Shown: piece after piece, positions 7,706 to 15,943 of the stretch | Numbering within the stretch: position 1 is the stretch's first letter | Layout: each line of letters begins with the position of its first letter | Assembly: GCA_011391545.1 (NCBI GenBank) | Contig: JAABQI010000307.1 | Coordinates: 1 to 41,047, forward strand | Length of the DNA: 41,047 bases | Origin: Rhodoferax sp. | Lineage (GTDB): Bacteria; Pseudomonadota; Gammaproteobacteria; Burkholderiales; Burkholderiaceae_C | Direction of reading: 5' to 3' | Made by a program: the position numbers and the translations under genes | Notes under the pieces: model-generated | Told to the model about the DNA's origin: nothing | Seen by the model: the letters and a program-made list of their open reading frames with translations, nothing else | The model's database searches: none

Positions 7706-8431
7706 CTAAAACAGGCGGAAAAGTAGCGGGATCAACAAGGAGGCAAGCACCACCTGCAGTCCCAGGGCCAGCCCGGCAAACGCACCCGCATCGCTGTTGA
7801 CCTGCAAAGCCCGTGCCGCGCCAATACCGTGCGCCGCCGTCCCCAAAGAAAAACCTCGCGCCATCCAGCCGTCGGCATCGGTTGGAATTTTCAACAGGCC
7901 AAACAAGGCCTTGCCGCTGAGTGCGCCGACCATGCCGGTGACCACCGCAAACACCGCAGCCAGCGCTGGAATGCCGCCAATCTTGTCAGCAATGCCCATC
8001 GCCACAGGTGCGGTGACTGATTTGGGCGCGAGCGACAGCACCACGTCCTGCGGCAAGCCGACCAGCCAGCCCAGCAGCAGCGCCGACCCGCTGGCTGCCA
8101 CGCCCCCCACCGCAGCCGCCGCCAGCAAGGCGCGCCAGTGTTCGCGCAGGGCCGCGAGCCGTTCCCACAGCGGCCAGGCCAGCGCCACCACGGCAGGGCC
8201 GAGCAAAAAGTGGATGAATTGCGCGCCCGAAAAATAAGTGGGGTAATCCACGCCGGTCAGCATAAGCAGGCTGGCCAGCGCGATAACCGACCACAGCACC
8301 GGATTGGCCCAAGCCGGCTGATCCAGCCGGGCGTAGGCCGCCTGCGCCAGCACATAGACCACCAGCGTGGCGCTCAGGCCAAACAGTGGCGTGGCGGAAA
8401 GGTAAACCCAGAGCTCGACAAACTTAGGCAT
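7706..8431 (-). CDS. lrgB: LrgB-family membrane protein
   Basis: A 241-aa polytopic membrane protein of the LrgB/CidB family. The hallmark KSVTAPVAMGIADKIGG appears in the middle, followed by VFAVVTGMVGALSG and AHGIGAARAL. In Firmicutes, LrgAB/CidAB were first tied to autolysis and later to pyruvate uptake. In plants the fused LrgA-LrgB homologue PLGG1 moves glycolate and glycerate across the plastid envelope. Here it overlaps lrgA by 8 bases and lies in a unit behind glcD, so a glycolate/glycerate substrate is a reasonable inference (see findings). The family assignment is secure; the substrate is not. Confidence 0.9.
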   Translation of the reverse strand: MPKFVELWVYLSATPLFGLSATLVVYVLAQAAYARLDQPAWANPVLWSVIALASLLMLTGVDYPTYFSGAQFIHFLLGPAVVALAWPLWERLAALREHWRALLAAAAVGGVAASGSALLLGWLVGLPQDVVLSLAPKSVTAPVAMGIADKIGGIPALAAVFAVVTGMVGALSGKALFGLLKIPTDADGWMARGFSLGTAAHGIGAARALQVNSDAGAFAGLALGLQVVLASLLIPLLFRLF

Positions 8432-8771
8432 CGTGTGATCCCCTGAAAGCCCTCAGGACCAGTACCGTGACGACGAGCCCAATCCAGGTCGAGAGCACGA
8501 TGACGGCCAGCATGCGCACGCCGTATTGGCCGAGCAGTCCCAGGTGCGTCATCACCCCCACACCGACCGGCACAAACAGCAGGGACAGGTGTGAGAGCAA
8601 AAAGTTGGCGCAGGCGGCCACCGGCGCACGAACAACGGGCAGGCGCAGTGCCAGCAGCAGCAGCAACATGCCGATCACCGGCCCCGGAAAGGGCAGGTTC
8701 AGTCCGCGCGACAGCAGTTCGCCCAAAGACTGCATGGCCAGCAGCCAAGCCAGTCCGCGCAGGCCGTTCAT
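8424..8771 (-). CDS. lrgA: LrgA/CidA-family membrane protein
   Basis: A 115-aa hydrophobic protein with four predicted helices. The motif LPFPGPVIGMLLLLLAL matches the LrgA/CidA signature, followed by LSHLSLLFVPVGVGVM, the FVPAGVG-like block. It is the small partner of LrgB: the two genes overlap by 8 bases and the proteins likely form one transporter. The start is only 12 bases downstream of the glcD stop, so glcD-lrgA-lrgB reads as one transcript. No murein hydrolase regulator (lytSR) is seen next to it, unlike the classical Staphylococcus locus. Confidence 0.9.
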   Translation of the reverse strand: MNGLRGLAWLLAMQSLGELLSRGLNLPFPGPVIGMLLLLLALRLPVVRAPVAACANFLLSHLSLLFVPVGVGVMTHLGLLGQYGVRMLAVIVLSTWIGLVVTVLVLRAFRGSHDA

Positions 8772-8783
8772 GCGGCGTCCAAT

Positions 8784-10286
8784 TCAGAACCGGGGCAAGT
8801 CGGGGTGCTTGATCTGGCCGCCACGCACCAGCATCTTGCCGTATTCGGCGCAGCGGTTCAGCGTCGGGATGACCTTCCCCGGATTGAGCAGGCCCTGCGG
8901 GTCAAAGGCGCGTTTCACGCCAAACATCTGCTCATTTTCCGCGGCAGAAAACTGCACACACATGCTGTTGAGCTTTTCCACCCCGACGCCATGCTCGCCG
9001 GTCACGGTGCCACCCATGGCCACACTGGTCTCCAGGATCTCGGCGCCAAATAGCTCGCAGCGGTGCAGTTGGTCAGCGTCGTTGGCATCAAACAAAATCA
9101 GCGGGTGCAGGTTGCCGTCGCCGGCATGAAAGACATTGGCACAGCGCAACTGGTATTTCTTCTCCATCTCGGCAATGGCCAGCAGGATGTCGGCCACGCG
9201 CTTGCGCGGAATCGTGCTGTCCATGCACATGTAGTCGGGGCTGATGCGGCCGCTGGCGGGGAACGCATTCTTGCGCCCGCTCCAGAACTTCAGGCGCTCC
9301 TGTTCGTTCTGGCTCACCGCAATCTTGGTGGCGCCGGCGGCCAGCAGCACCGTGCTCATGCGGCCAATTTCTTCCTCCACCTCCTCGGGCGTGCCGTCAC
9401 TCTCGCACAGCAATATGGCTTCGGCGGTCAGGTCGTAGCCGGCGTGCACGTAGTCTTCCACCGCCGCCGTCATGGGCTTGTCCATCATCTCCAGGCCGGC
9501 CGGAATGATCCCGGCCGCAATCACCGCGGCGACGGCATCGCCGGCTTTGCGGATGTCGTCAAAGCTGGCCATGATGCAGCGCGCCAGCATCGGTTTGGGG
9601 ATGAGTTTGACGGTGACCTCCAGCACCACCGCCAGCATGCCTTCCGAGCCAATCACCACACTCATCAGGTCGTAGCCGGGCGCGTCGAGTGCGTCCGAGC
9701 CGAATTCGACCGGTTCACCGTCCATGGTGTAGCCCTTGAGCTTGACGATGTTGTGCAGGGTGAGGCCATATTTGAGGCAGTGCACGCCGCCGGAGTTTTC
9801 GGCCACATTGCCGCCAATGGTGCAGGCAATCTGGCTGGACGGGTCGGGCGCGTAGTACAGGCCCAAGGGCGCGGCCGCCTCGCTGATGGCAAGGTTACGC
9901 ACACCGCACTGCACCAGCGCCGTGCGCGACACCGGGTCAAGTTTCAGGATCTTGTTGAATTTGGCCATCGACAGGGTGACCCCCACCGCGTTGGGCATGG
10001 CCCCGCCCGACAGACCGGTGCCGGCACCGCGCGCCACCACCGGCACGCCCAGGGTATGGCAGGTTTTGAGGACCGCGGCCACCTGAGCTTGTGTTTCAGG
10101 CAGAGCCACCACCAGCGGGCGCTGGCGGTAGGCGGTCAAACCATCGCACTCATAGGGCGTCGTGTCTTCGTTGTTCCAGAGCAGGGCGTGGGCCGGCAAG
10201 CATTCCAGAAGCCCTTTGACGACCAGCGCCTGACGCTCTGATCTTCGCAATGCGTCCAGACTATCCTGAGAGAGAGGTGCGTTCAT
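8784..10286 (-). CDS. glcD: Glycolate oxidase FAD subunit GlcD (FAD-linked oxidase)
   Basis: A 500-aa flavoprotein of the GlcD / D-2-hydroxyacid dehydrogenase family, near the 499 aa of E. coli GlcD. The N-terminal PCMH-type FAD domain has PLVVALPETQAQVAAVL, PVVARGAGTGLSGGAMP, IGGNVAENSGGVHCLKYG and YDLMSVVIGSEGMLAVV. The C-terminal FAD oxidase domain has NVFHAGDGNLHPLI and TVTGEHGVGVEK. It oxidises glycolate to glyoxylate. GlcE and GlcF, the usual partner subunits, are not in this window. D-lactate dehydrogenase is the main alternative, but the neighbouring glyoxylate genes favour glycolate. The start has no strong ribosome binding site. It is separated by 146 bases and a probable terminator from the glxR gene upstream. 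Confidence 0.9.
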   Translation of the reverse strand: MNAPLSQDSLDALRRSERQALVVKGLLECLPAHALLWNNEDTTPYECDGLTAYRQRPLVVALPETQAQVAAVLKTCHTLGVPVVARGAGTGLSGGAMPNAVGVTLSMAKFNKILKLDPVSRTALVQCGVRNLAISEAAAPLGLYYAPDPSSQIACTIGGNVAENSGGVHCLKYGLTLHNIVKLKGYTMDGEPVEFGSDALDAPGYDLMSVVIGSEGMLAVVLEVTVKLIPKPMLARCIMASFDDIRKAGDAVAAVIAAGIIPAGLEMMDKPMTAAVEDYVHAGYDLTAEAILLCESDGTPEEVEEEIGRMSTVLLAAGATKIAVSQNEQERLKFWSGRKNAFPASGRISPDYMCMDSTIPRKRVADILLAIAEMEKKYQLRCANVFHAGDGNLHPLILFDANDADQLHRCELFGAEILETSVAMGGTVTGEHGVGVEKLNSMCVQFSAAENEQMFGVKRAFDPQGLLNPGKVIPTLNRCAEYGKMLVRGGQIKHPDLPRF

Positions 10287-10372
10287 GGGTTGGGTCCGGT
10301 GACGTAAAACATGCTCCGGACTTTAAGCGAAATTAACAAGGCATGGTGCGAAGAAACTTAACGCATCTGTTG

Positions 10373-10397
10373 AAAAAATCTGCCTACCGGTGCCGGT
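10373..10397 (-). terminator. Probable terminator after glxR (minus strand)
   Basis: Read on the minus strand, ACCGG-CA-CCGGT (plus coordinates 10386-10397) is a short GC-rich hairpin, followed within eight bases by six T residues (plus-strand A run 10373-10378). It lies about 35 bases after the glxR stop and before glcD, so it probably divides gcl-hyi-glxR from glcD-lrgAB. The stem is short. Confidence 0.5.
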
Positions 10398-10432
10398 CGG
10401 GCTTCTCCGCAACTGCCTTGCAGGCGAAGGGT

Positions 10433-11332
10433 TCAGGGCTGGCCGATTTCGAAATTGGCCATGCTCTCCAGCGCCCGCACCATGGCCGAGTGGTCCCAGC
10501 CCTTGCCGCCGTGGGCGGCGCAGCTGTTGAACAGCTCCTGCGCCATGGCCGTGTTGGGCAGCGACACGCCCAAAGCGCGGGCACTGGACAGCGCCAGATT
10601 CAGGTCTTTCTGGTGCAGTTCGATGCGAAAGCCGGGATCAAACGTGCGCTTGATCATGCGCTCGCCGTGCACTTCCAGAATCTTGCTCGACGCAAAGCCA
10701 CCCATCAGCGCCTGGCGCACACGCGCGGGGTCGGCGCCGGCCTTGGCTGCAAACAGCAGCGCCTCACCCACCGCCTCGATGTTCAGGGCCACGATGATCT
10801 GGTTGGCCACTTTGGCGGTCTGGCCATCACCATTTGCCCCGACCAGGGTGATGTTCTTGCCCATCAGTTCAAACAGCGGCTTGATCTTCTCAAAAGTGTC
10901 CTCGGGGCCGCCCACCATGATCGACAGCGTGGCATTCTTGGCGCCCACCTGGCCGCCCGACACCGGTGCGTCGAGGTAATCGCAGCCCAGGGCGTTGATT
11001 TTTTGGGCAAACACTTTGGTGGCAATCGGCGAGATCGAGCTCATGTCGACCACGGTCTTGCCCGGTGTGAGGCCCGCCGCGATGCCATCGGTGCCAAACA
11101 GCACGCTTTCCACGTCGGGCGTGTCGGGCACCATGGTGAAGATGATGTCGGCGCGCTCGGCCACCTGACGCGCCGAGCTGCACGGCGTTGCACCGCTCTG
11201 GCTGATGGCTTCCGGCATCGGGCCGCGCTTGAAAACGAACAGCTTGTGACCGGCCGCGATGAGGTGGCCGGCCATGGGCGTGCCCATGATGCCCAGGCCG
11301 ATGAAGCCAATATTGAGTGAGGGGGTTGTCAT
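10433..11332 (-). CDS. glxR: 2-hydroxy-3-oxopropionate (tartronate semialdehyde) reductase
   Basis: A 299-aa beta-hydroxyacid dehydrogenase that reduces tartronate semialdehyde to D-glycerate with NAD(P)H. The N-terminal Rossmann motif is IGFIGLGIMGTPMAGHL; the substrate-binding block DAPVSGGQVGA and the catalytic-lysine region GQTAKVANQIIVALN follow. The length matches E. coli GlxR/GarR. The start is ATG 11332, whose product begins MTTPSLNIGFIG; an upstream in-frame start gives an unlikely extension. It lies 29 bases downstream of hyi and, with gcl, forms the glycerate pathway operon. Confidence 0.94.
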   Translation of the reverse strand: MTTPSLNIGFIGLGIMGTPMAGHLIAAGHKLFVFKRGPMPEAISQSGATPCSSARQVAERADIIFTMVPDTPDVESVLFGTDGIAAGLTPGKTVVDMSSISPIATKVFAQKINALGCDYLDAPVSGGQVGAKNATLSIMVGGPEDTFEKIKPLFELMGKNITLVGANGDGQTAKVANQIIVALNIEAVGEALLFAAKAGADPARVRQALMGGFASSKILEVHGERMIKRTFDPGFRIELHQKDLNLALSSARALGVSLPNTAMAQELFNSCAAHGGKGWDHSAMVRALESMANFEIGQP

Positions 11333-11361
11333 GTGGTGCTTTCTTTGGATTTGCAATCAGT

Positions 11362-12141
11362 TTAGGCGCAGAGTTGCTGGCGCCAGCCCAGGCCGGCCTC
11401 GGTGGTGGTTGCGGGTTTGTACTCGCAGCCAATCCAGCCACTGTAGCCAATGCGATCCAGGTGGGCGAACAGAAACGGGAAATTGATCTCTCCCGTGGAG
11501 GGCTCATGGCGGCCCGGGTTGTCGGCCAGTTGAATGTGGCCTATGCGCGCCAGGTGTTGTTGCATGGTGGCCGCCAGTTCGCCCTCCATGCGCTGGGCGT
11601 GGTAGATGTCGTACTGGACAAAGGCGTTGTCGGCGCCCACCTCGTCCAGAATCGCCAGCGCCTGCGCCGTGGTGTTCAGGTAGAAGCCGGGTATGTCAAA
11701 GTGATTGATGGGCTCAATCAGCAGCCGCAAACCAGCGCCTTTCAGCTCGGCTGCCGCGTATTTAAGGTTGTTGACAAAGGTGGTGTGAAGCACGTCGTCG
11801 CTCACACCTGCCGGCGCCTTGCCGGCCAGGCAGTTGACCTGGTTCACCCCCAGCGTGGTGGCGTAGGCAATGGCCTTGGCCACCCCGGCGTGGAACTCCT
11901 CAATGCGGTCGGGGTGGCAGGCAATGCCGCGCTCACCGGCGTCCCAGTCGCCGGCGGGCAGGTTGTGCAGCACCAGCTTGAGGCCATGGGCGTCCAGGCG
12001 CTGCTTGATGTCCTGGGCCGGCCAGGCATAGGGAAACAGAAACTCCACCGCTTTAAAGTCGGCGCGTGCGGCCGCCTCAAAACGGTCCAGAAAAGGCAGC
12101 TCGGTAAAAAGCATGCTCAGGTTGGCGGCAAATTTGGGCAT
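11362..12141 (-). CDS. hyi: Hydroxypyruvate isomerase
   Basis: A 259-aa TIM-barrel isomerase of the xylose-isomerase-like family, interconverting hydroxypyruvate and tartronate semialdehyde. It starts MPKFAANLSMLFTELPF and contains CLAGKAPAGV, RLLIEPINHFDIPGFYL, QYDIYHAQRMEGEL and GEINFPFLFAHLD, all characteristic of Hyi, including the metal-binding Glu and Asp/His residues. The length equals that of E. coli Hyi (258 aa). It starts 28 bases downstream of gcl and ends 29 bases before glxR. An upstream in-frame ATG (12255) would overlap gcl and is rejected. Confidence 0.95.
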   Translation of the reverse strand: MPKFAANLSMLFTELPFLDRFEAAARADFKAVEFLFPYAWPAQDIKQRLDAHGLKLVLHNLPAGDWDAGERGIACHPDRIEEFHAGVAKAIAYATTLGVNQVNCLAGKAPAGVSDDVLHTTFVNNLKYAAAELKGAGLRLLIEPINHFDIPGFYLNTTAQALAILDEVGADNAFVQYDIYHAQRMEGELAATMQQHLARIGHIQLADNPGRHEPSTGEINFPFLFAHLDRIGYSGWIGCEYKPATTTEAGLGWRQQLCA

Positions 12142-12169
12142 GGTGTTGTCCTTGTAATGCAGACGCAAT

Positions 12170-13960
12170 TTATTCCAGCAAGCCGGCCATCTCCAGGCCC
12201 TGGCGACCTTCAGGGTGGCGGCAGTCGATGTCTTCGAACTCGTTGATCTTGTCAATCTCGGTGCCCATGGCGATGTTGGTCACCCGCTCCAGAATCACCT
12301 CGACCACCACCGGTACGCGGAACTCCTGTGCCATGGTCTGGGCTTGCTGAAGGGCCGCCTGGATTTTTTCCGGGTCGGTGACACGCAGCGACTTGCAGCC
12401 CAGCCCCTGCACCACCGCCTGGTGGTCGACACCGTAGCTCTTGAGGGCCGGGTCCTCCACGTTCTGGTTCTCAAACGCCAGTTGCACGCAGTAGTCCATC
12501 TCGAAGCCGCGCTGGCTCTGGCGGATCAGGCCCAGATAGCTGTTGTTCACCAGCACATGCACATAGGGCAGGCGAAACTGTGCGCCCACAGCCAGCTCTT
12601 CAATCAGGAACTGAAAGTCGTAGTCGCCCGACAAGCCCACCACGGTGCGGGTCGGGTCGGCGGCCACCACGCCTAAAGCGGCGGGGATGGTCCAGCCCAG
12701 CGGGCCGGCCTGGCCGCAGTTGATCCACTGGCGCGGGCCGTACACATGCAAAAACTGCGCGCCGGCAATCTGGCTCAGGCCAATGGTGGTCACGTAAATC
12801 GTGTCGCGCGGCAGCGCCTGGTTCATTTCCTCGTACACGCGCAGCGGCTTGATCGGCGTTTCGGTGAAATGGGTCTTGCGGTGCATCAACGCCTTGCGCT
12901 CGGTGCATCGGCTCACCCAGTCGCTGAAGTCCTTCAACTGGCTGGCGGCCTTGCGCTCGCGCGCCACCTGCACCAACAACTCCAGCGCAATTTTGGCGTC
13001 GCTCACAATGCCAAGCTCCGGGTTGAACACGCGGCCAATTTGCGTGGGCTCGATGTCAACGTGCACAAAAGTGCGGCCCTTGCAATACACCTCGGGGCTG
13101 CCGGTGTGGCGATTCGCCCAGCGGTTGCCGATGCCAATCACAAAGTCGCTCGCCAGCATGGTGGCGTTGCCGTAGCGGTGGCTGGTTTGCAGGCCGACCA
13201 TGCCCGCCATCAGCGGGTGGTCATCGGGAATGGTGCCCCAGCCCATCAGGGTGGGGATCACCGGCACGCCCACCAACTCGGCAAATTCCACCAGCAAGTC
13301 AGACGCGTCGGCGTTGATGATGCCGCCACCGGCCACGATCAGGGGCTTGCTCGAAGCCATCAGCATGTCGATCGCTTTCTCGATCTGCTTGCGCGTGGCG
13401 GCCGGTTTGTACACGGGCAGCGGCTCGTAGGTGTCGATGTCAAATTCGATCTCGCCCATTTGCACATCAAACGGCAGGTCGATCAACACCGGGCCCGGGC
13501 GGCCAGAGCGCATCAGGTGAAACGCCTGCTGGAAGGCGCGTGGTACCAGCGCCGGCTCACGCACCGTGACGCTCCATTTGGTCACCGGCTTGCTGATACT
13601 CTCGATGTCCACCGCCTGAAAGTCTTCCTTGTACATCCGGGCACGCGGTGCCTGGCCGGTGATGCACAAAATGGGAATGCTGTCGGCAATGGCTGAATAC
13701 AGCCCGGTGATCATGTCGGTGCCGGCCGGGCCGCTGGTGCCAATGCAGACCCCGATATTGCCAGCGGCGGCGCGGGTGTAGCCCTCGGCCATGTGCGATG
13801 CACCCTCCACGTGGCGCGCCAGGATGTGGGTGATGGACTGGCGCTCGCGCAGCGCCGAGTACAAGGGGTTGATGGCGGCGCCGGGCACACCAAAGGCGGT
13901 TGAAATGCCTTCCTTTTCCATCACCAGTACCGCGGCCATTGCTGCTTTCATCTTTGCCAT
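12170..13960 (-). CDS. gcl: Glyoxylate carboligase (tartronate-semialdehyde synthase)
   Basis: A 596-aa thiamine-diphosphate enzyme that joins two glyoxylates to tartronate semialdehyde and CO2. It is strikingly close to E. coli Gcl (593 aa): it begins [18 protein letters not shown] and carries [19 protein letters not shown] with Val51, the residue that in Gcl replaces the catalytic glutamate of other ThDP enzymes. The ThDP-binding GDYDF region is at the C-terminal domain. The start ATG 13960 has a GGAG at good distance; the frame is open far upstream, through the regulator region, but that is not coding. It is first in the operon gcl-hyi-glxR and divergent from a LysR gene 138 bases away. 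Confidence 0.97.
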   Translation of the reverse strand: MAKMKAAMAAVLVMEKEGISTAFGVPGAAINPLYSALRERQSITHILARHVEGASHMAEGYTRAAAGNIGVCIGTSGPAGTDMITGLYSAIADSIPILCITGQAPRARMYKEDFQAVDIESISKPVTKWSVTVREPALVPRAFQQAFHLMRSGRPGPVLIDLPFDVQMGEIEFDIDTYEPLPVYKPAATRKQIEKAIDMLMASSKPLIVAGGGIINADASDLLVEFAELVGVPVIPTLMGWGTIPDDHPLMAGMVGLQTSHRYGNATMLASDFVIGIGNRWANRHTGSPEVYCKGRTFVHVDIEPTQIGRVFNPELGIVSDAKIALELLVQVARERKAASQLKDFSDWVSRCTERKALMHRKTHFTETPIKPLRVYEEMNQALPRDTIYVTTIGLSQIAGAQFLHVYGPRQWINCGQAGPLGWTIPAALGVVAADPTRTVVGLSGDYDFQFLIEELAVGAQFRLPYVHVLVNNSYLGLIRQSQRGFEMDYCVQLAFENQNVEDPALKSYGVDHQAVVQGLGCKSLRVTDPEKIQAALQQAQTMAQEFRVPVVVEVILERVTNIAMGTEIDKINEFEDIDCRHPEGRQGLEMAGLLE

Positions 13961-14044
13961 TTTTATCTCCTGTTGGGGTTGTTGATGGTTTGAAGTATTT
14001 GCCAGCGCAGGTCTTTCTGGAAGACGGCCAGCCAGCATTACGCT

Positions 14045-14061
14045 TATTCCTGGTTGGAATA
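14045..14061. promoter_or_regulatory. Candidate LysR-type operator (T-N11-A palindrome)
   Basis: TATTCC-tggtt-GGAATA is a perfect 6-bp inverted repeat with a 5-base centre and contains a T-N11-A core. It lies in the 138-base gap between the divergent gcl and LysR genes, 37 bases before the LysR ATG and about 85 bases before the gcl ATG. Position and shape suit autoregulation plus control of gcl. It was found by eye only; no footprint exists. Confidence 0.5.
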
Positions 14062-14098
14062 TTGCCAGTGGCAGCCATCCATGTTCTACTCTTGGGCC

Positions 14099-15022
14099 AT
14101 GGACCGACTTGAGGCCATTCGGCTGTTTATTCGCGTGGTGGACCTTGGCTCTTTCAGCAAGGCGGCGGCCGAGCTGCGTATTGGCCAGCCAGCGGCGACC
14201 AAGCGCGTGGCGCAACTGGAGAAGCAGCTGGGCGCACGCCTGCTGCACCGCTCCACCCACGGCGTCACCCCCACCGAAATCGGTTTTTTGTACTACGAGA
14301 AATGCAGGCTGATCGCGCACCATGTCGATGAGGCCGAATCCGTGGCTGGCCTGCTGCAGTCCCAGGTGCAGGGTGTATTGCGCGTCAGCACCTCGGTGGC
14401 CTTTGGGCGCCGTGTGCTGGTGCCCTTGCTGATGCGTTTCATGCGCGAGCACCCGCAACTGCAGATTGAGCTGAACTTTGATGACCGCTATGTGAATCTG
14501 GTGGAGCAGGGCATGGACGTGGCCATTCGCATGGGCCGGCTCGAGGACTCGACGCTGGGTGCGCGTTACCTGGGGCTCAATCCGTGGGTGCTGGTGGCGT
14601 CAAGCGGCTATCTGGCGGCGCGTGGCACGCCACGGACGCCCGTCGAGTTGGCGGCGCATGACGCGCTGATCTACAGCACGGTGCAAGGGGACGCGCGCTG
14701 GAGCTTCACCAGCCCGGAGGGCAACATGCTGTCGATCCCGGTCAAGGGCCCGCTGCGTTCCAACAGCTTGTCGGCCTTGCTGGCCGCTGCCCGCGATGGT
14801 TTGGGGGTGGCGGCCTTGCCACGCTATGTTGCCGAGGAATCGCTCAAGACCTCGGCCGTGACCGCGCTGTTGGTGGACTGGAGCCTGCCAGTTCAGGAAA
14901 TTCACGCGGTCTACAGTTCCCCCCGGCTTATTCCCGCCAAGGTGAGCACTTTCATTGCCTGGCTGCAGGGCGCCTTTGGCGAGGACTGGTGGACCGGACC
15001 GGTCAAACCATCGTCTGCTTGA
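14099..15022 (+). CDS. LysR-family regulator, likely controlling the glyoxylate operon
   Basis: A 307-aa LysR-type regulator. The N-terminal winged helix-turn-helix starts [19 protein letters not shown] and continues [22 protein letters not shown]. The rest is a periplasmic-binding-protein-like effector domain with [16 protein letters not shown]-type features (here [10 protein letters not shown]). The start at ATG 14099 fits the family; an in-frame start at 14054 would cover the operator. Its divergent arrangement with gcl suggests it responds to a pathway metabolite such as glyoxylate or glycolate; that is inference. Its last 20 bases overlap the convergent second LysR gene. Confidence 0.92.
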   Translation: MDRLEAIRLFIRVVDLGSFSKAAAELRIGQPAATKRVAQLEKQLGARLLHRSTHGVTPTEIGFLYYEKCRLIAHHVDEAESVAGLLQSQVQGVLRVSTSVAFGRRVLVPLLMRFMREHPQLQIELNFDDRYVNLVEQGMDVAIRMGRLEDSTLGARYLGLNPWVLVASSGYLAARGTPRTPVELAAHDALIYSTVQGDARWSFTSPEGNMLSIPVKGPLRSNSLSALLAAARDGLGVAALPRYVAEESLKTSAVTALLVDWSLPVQEIHAVYSSPRLIPAKVSTFIAWLQGAFGEDWWTGPVKPSSA

Positions 15023-15890
15023 GCCAGTCGGCGAAGGCCACGCACTCCCAGCGTTCCATCATGCCGGTGCGCCAGCACAGGTAGTGGGCGTGCGGACTGG
15101 GCACATTGCTGGTAAAGACCTCGCTGGTCCCCAGGCGAACCAGCGAGCCGTTTTCCAGCCAGGGCAAGGCCAGCTTGAGGCGAATCAGCGCAATACCCAT
15201 ACCGGCCGCCGCGCCATCACACATCAGGCCGACATCGTTGAACTGCGAACCATCGAGCGGCTCGGGCCAGTCCAGCCCGCGCGCGGCGAACCAGGTGCGC
15301 CACGGCTCCAGCGGGCTGCGCAACAGCTCCTCCCCCTCCAGGTCTTGCGCCACTTCAAACGGCCCGTGCTCGCGCACAAAGGCGGGGGAGGCCAGCGGTG
15401 TGACCTCGTCCTTGAGCAGACAGACATGCTCGACATCGGCGTAGCGTCCGGTGCCAAAACGGATCATCAGGTCGGCGTCTTCGGCCACCACGTCGAGCAG
15501 CGGAATCGAGATTTGCAGGGTGAGGTCGATCTCGGGGTAGGCCTCGGTGAACTGGCGCAGGCGCGGAATCAAAATGGAGCGCGCAAAGGTCGGCGTGACG
15601 GCCAGGCGCAGCTTGCGCTTGCCCGGCATGGCCGCCGAGCTCGGGAACTTTTGCAGCATGGACAGGCCGTCGCGCACATGCGCCAGGTATTCCACACCCT
15701 CGATGGTGAGCGAAAAGTCGGCCCGGCCAAACAACTTGGTGCCTATGATTTGCTCCAGCTGCTTGACGCGGTGGCTCACCGCGCTGGGCGTGACGCAGAG
15801 TTCTTCTGCAGTTTGCGTGACGCTGCGCAGACGCGCCAGCGCCTCAAAAGTCAGCAGGCATTGGATCGGGGGGATGCGGGCGATGGACAT
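15003..15890 (-). CDS. LysR-family regulator, GcvA-like
   Basis: A 295-aa LysR-type regulator of the GcvA-like subgroup. The DNA-binding domain reads IQCLLTFEALARLRSVTQTA then ELCVTPSAVSHRVKQLEQ, with the LFGR end of the wing. The effector domain contains ADLMIRFGTGRYADVEHVCL, the typical GcvA-like form. Its target is unknown. It is divergent from psd 53 bases away and convergent with the first LysR gene, overlapping it by 20 bases at the 3' ends. It could regulate psd or its own transcription, but no clear palindrome was found in the short gap. Confidence 0.9.
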   Translation of the reverse strand: MSIARIPPIQCLLTFEALARLRSVTQTAEELCVTPSAVSHRVKQLEQIIGTKLFGRADFSLTIEGVEYLAHVRDGLSMLQKFPSSAAMPGKRKLRLAVTPTFARSILIPRLRQFTEAYPEIDLTLQISIPLLDVVAEDADLMIRFGTGRYADVEHVCLLKDEVTPLASPAFVREHGPFEVAQDLEGEELLRSPLEPWRTWFAARGLDWPEPLDGSQFNDVGLMCDGAAAGMGIALIRLKLALPWLENGSLVRLGTSEVFTSNVPSPHAHYLCWRTGMMERWECVAFADWLKQTMV

Positions 15891-15928
15891 GACATGATTG
15901 TGGCAGTCGGTGGTCTGAATGCACTGCG

Positions 15929-15934
15929 TAGAAT
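15929..15934 (+). promoter_or_regulatory. Possible -10 element (TAGAAT) for psd
   Basis: TAGAAT ends 9 bases before the psd ATG. No recognisable -35 box stands 16-18 bases upstream. If it is used, transcription would begin almost at the start codon and the message would be leaderless. The lack of any ribosome binding site before psd fits this. Confidence 0.3.
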
Positions 15935-15943
15935 CCCTGCCTT

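Noticed and set aside
9063-10241. 392-codon plus-strand frame opposite glcD
   Set aside because: Antisense shadow of glcD with no ribosome binding site and a low-complexity His/Gly/Arg product.
12746-13696. Long plus-strand frame opposite gcl
   Set aside because: It lies wholly antisense to a secure gcl gene and is a mirror effect of high third-position GC; the product is His/Arg/Gln-rich and unlike any family.
13961-14458. N-terminal extension of gcl to an upstream ATG at 14458
   Set aside because: It would run through the operator gap and into the LysR gene; Gcl begins MAKMKA at 13960 with a GGAG site.
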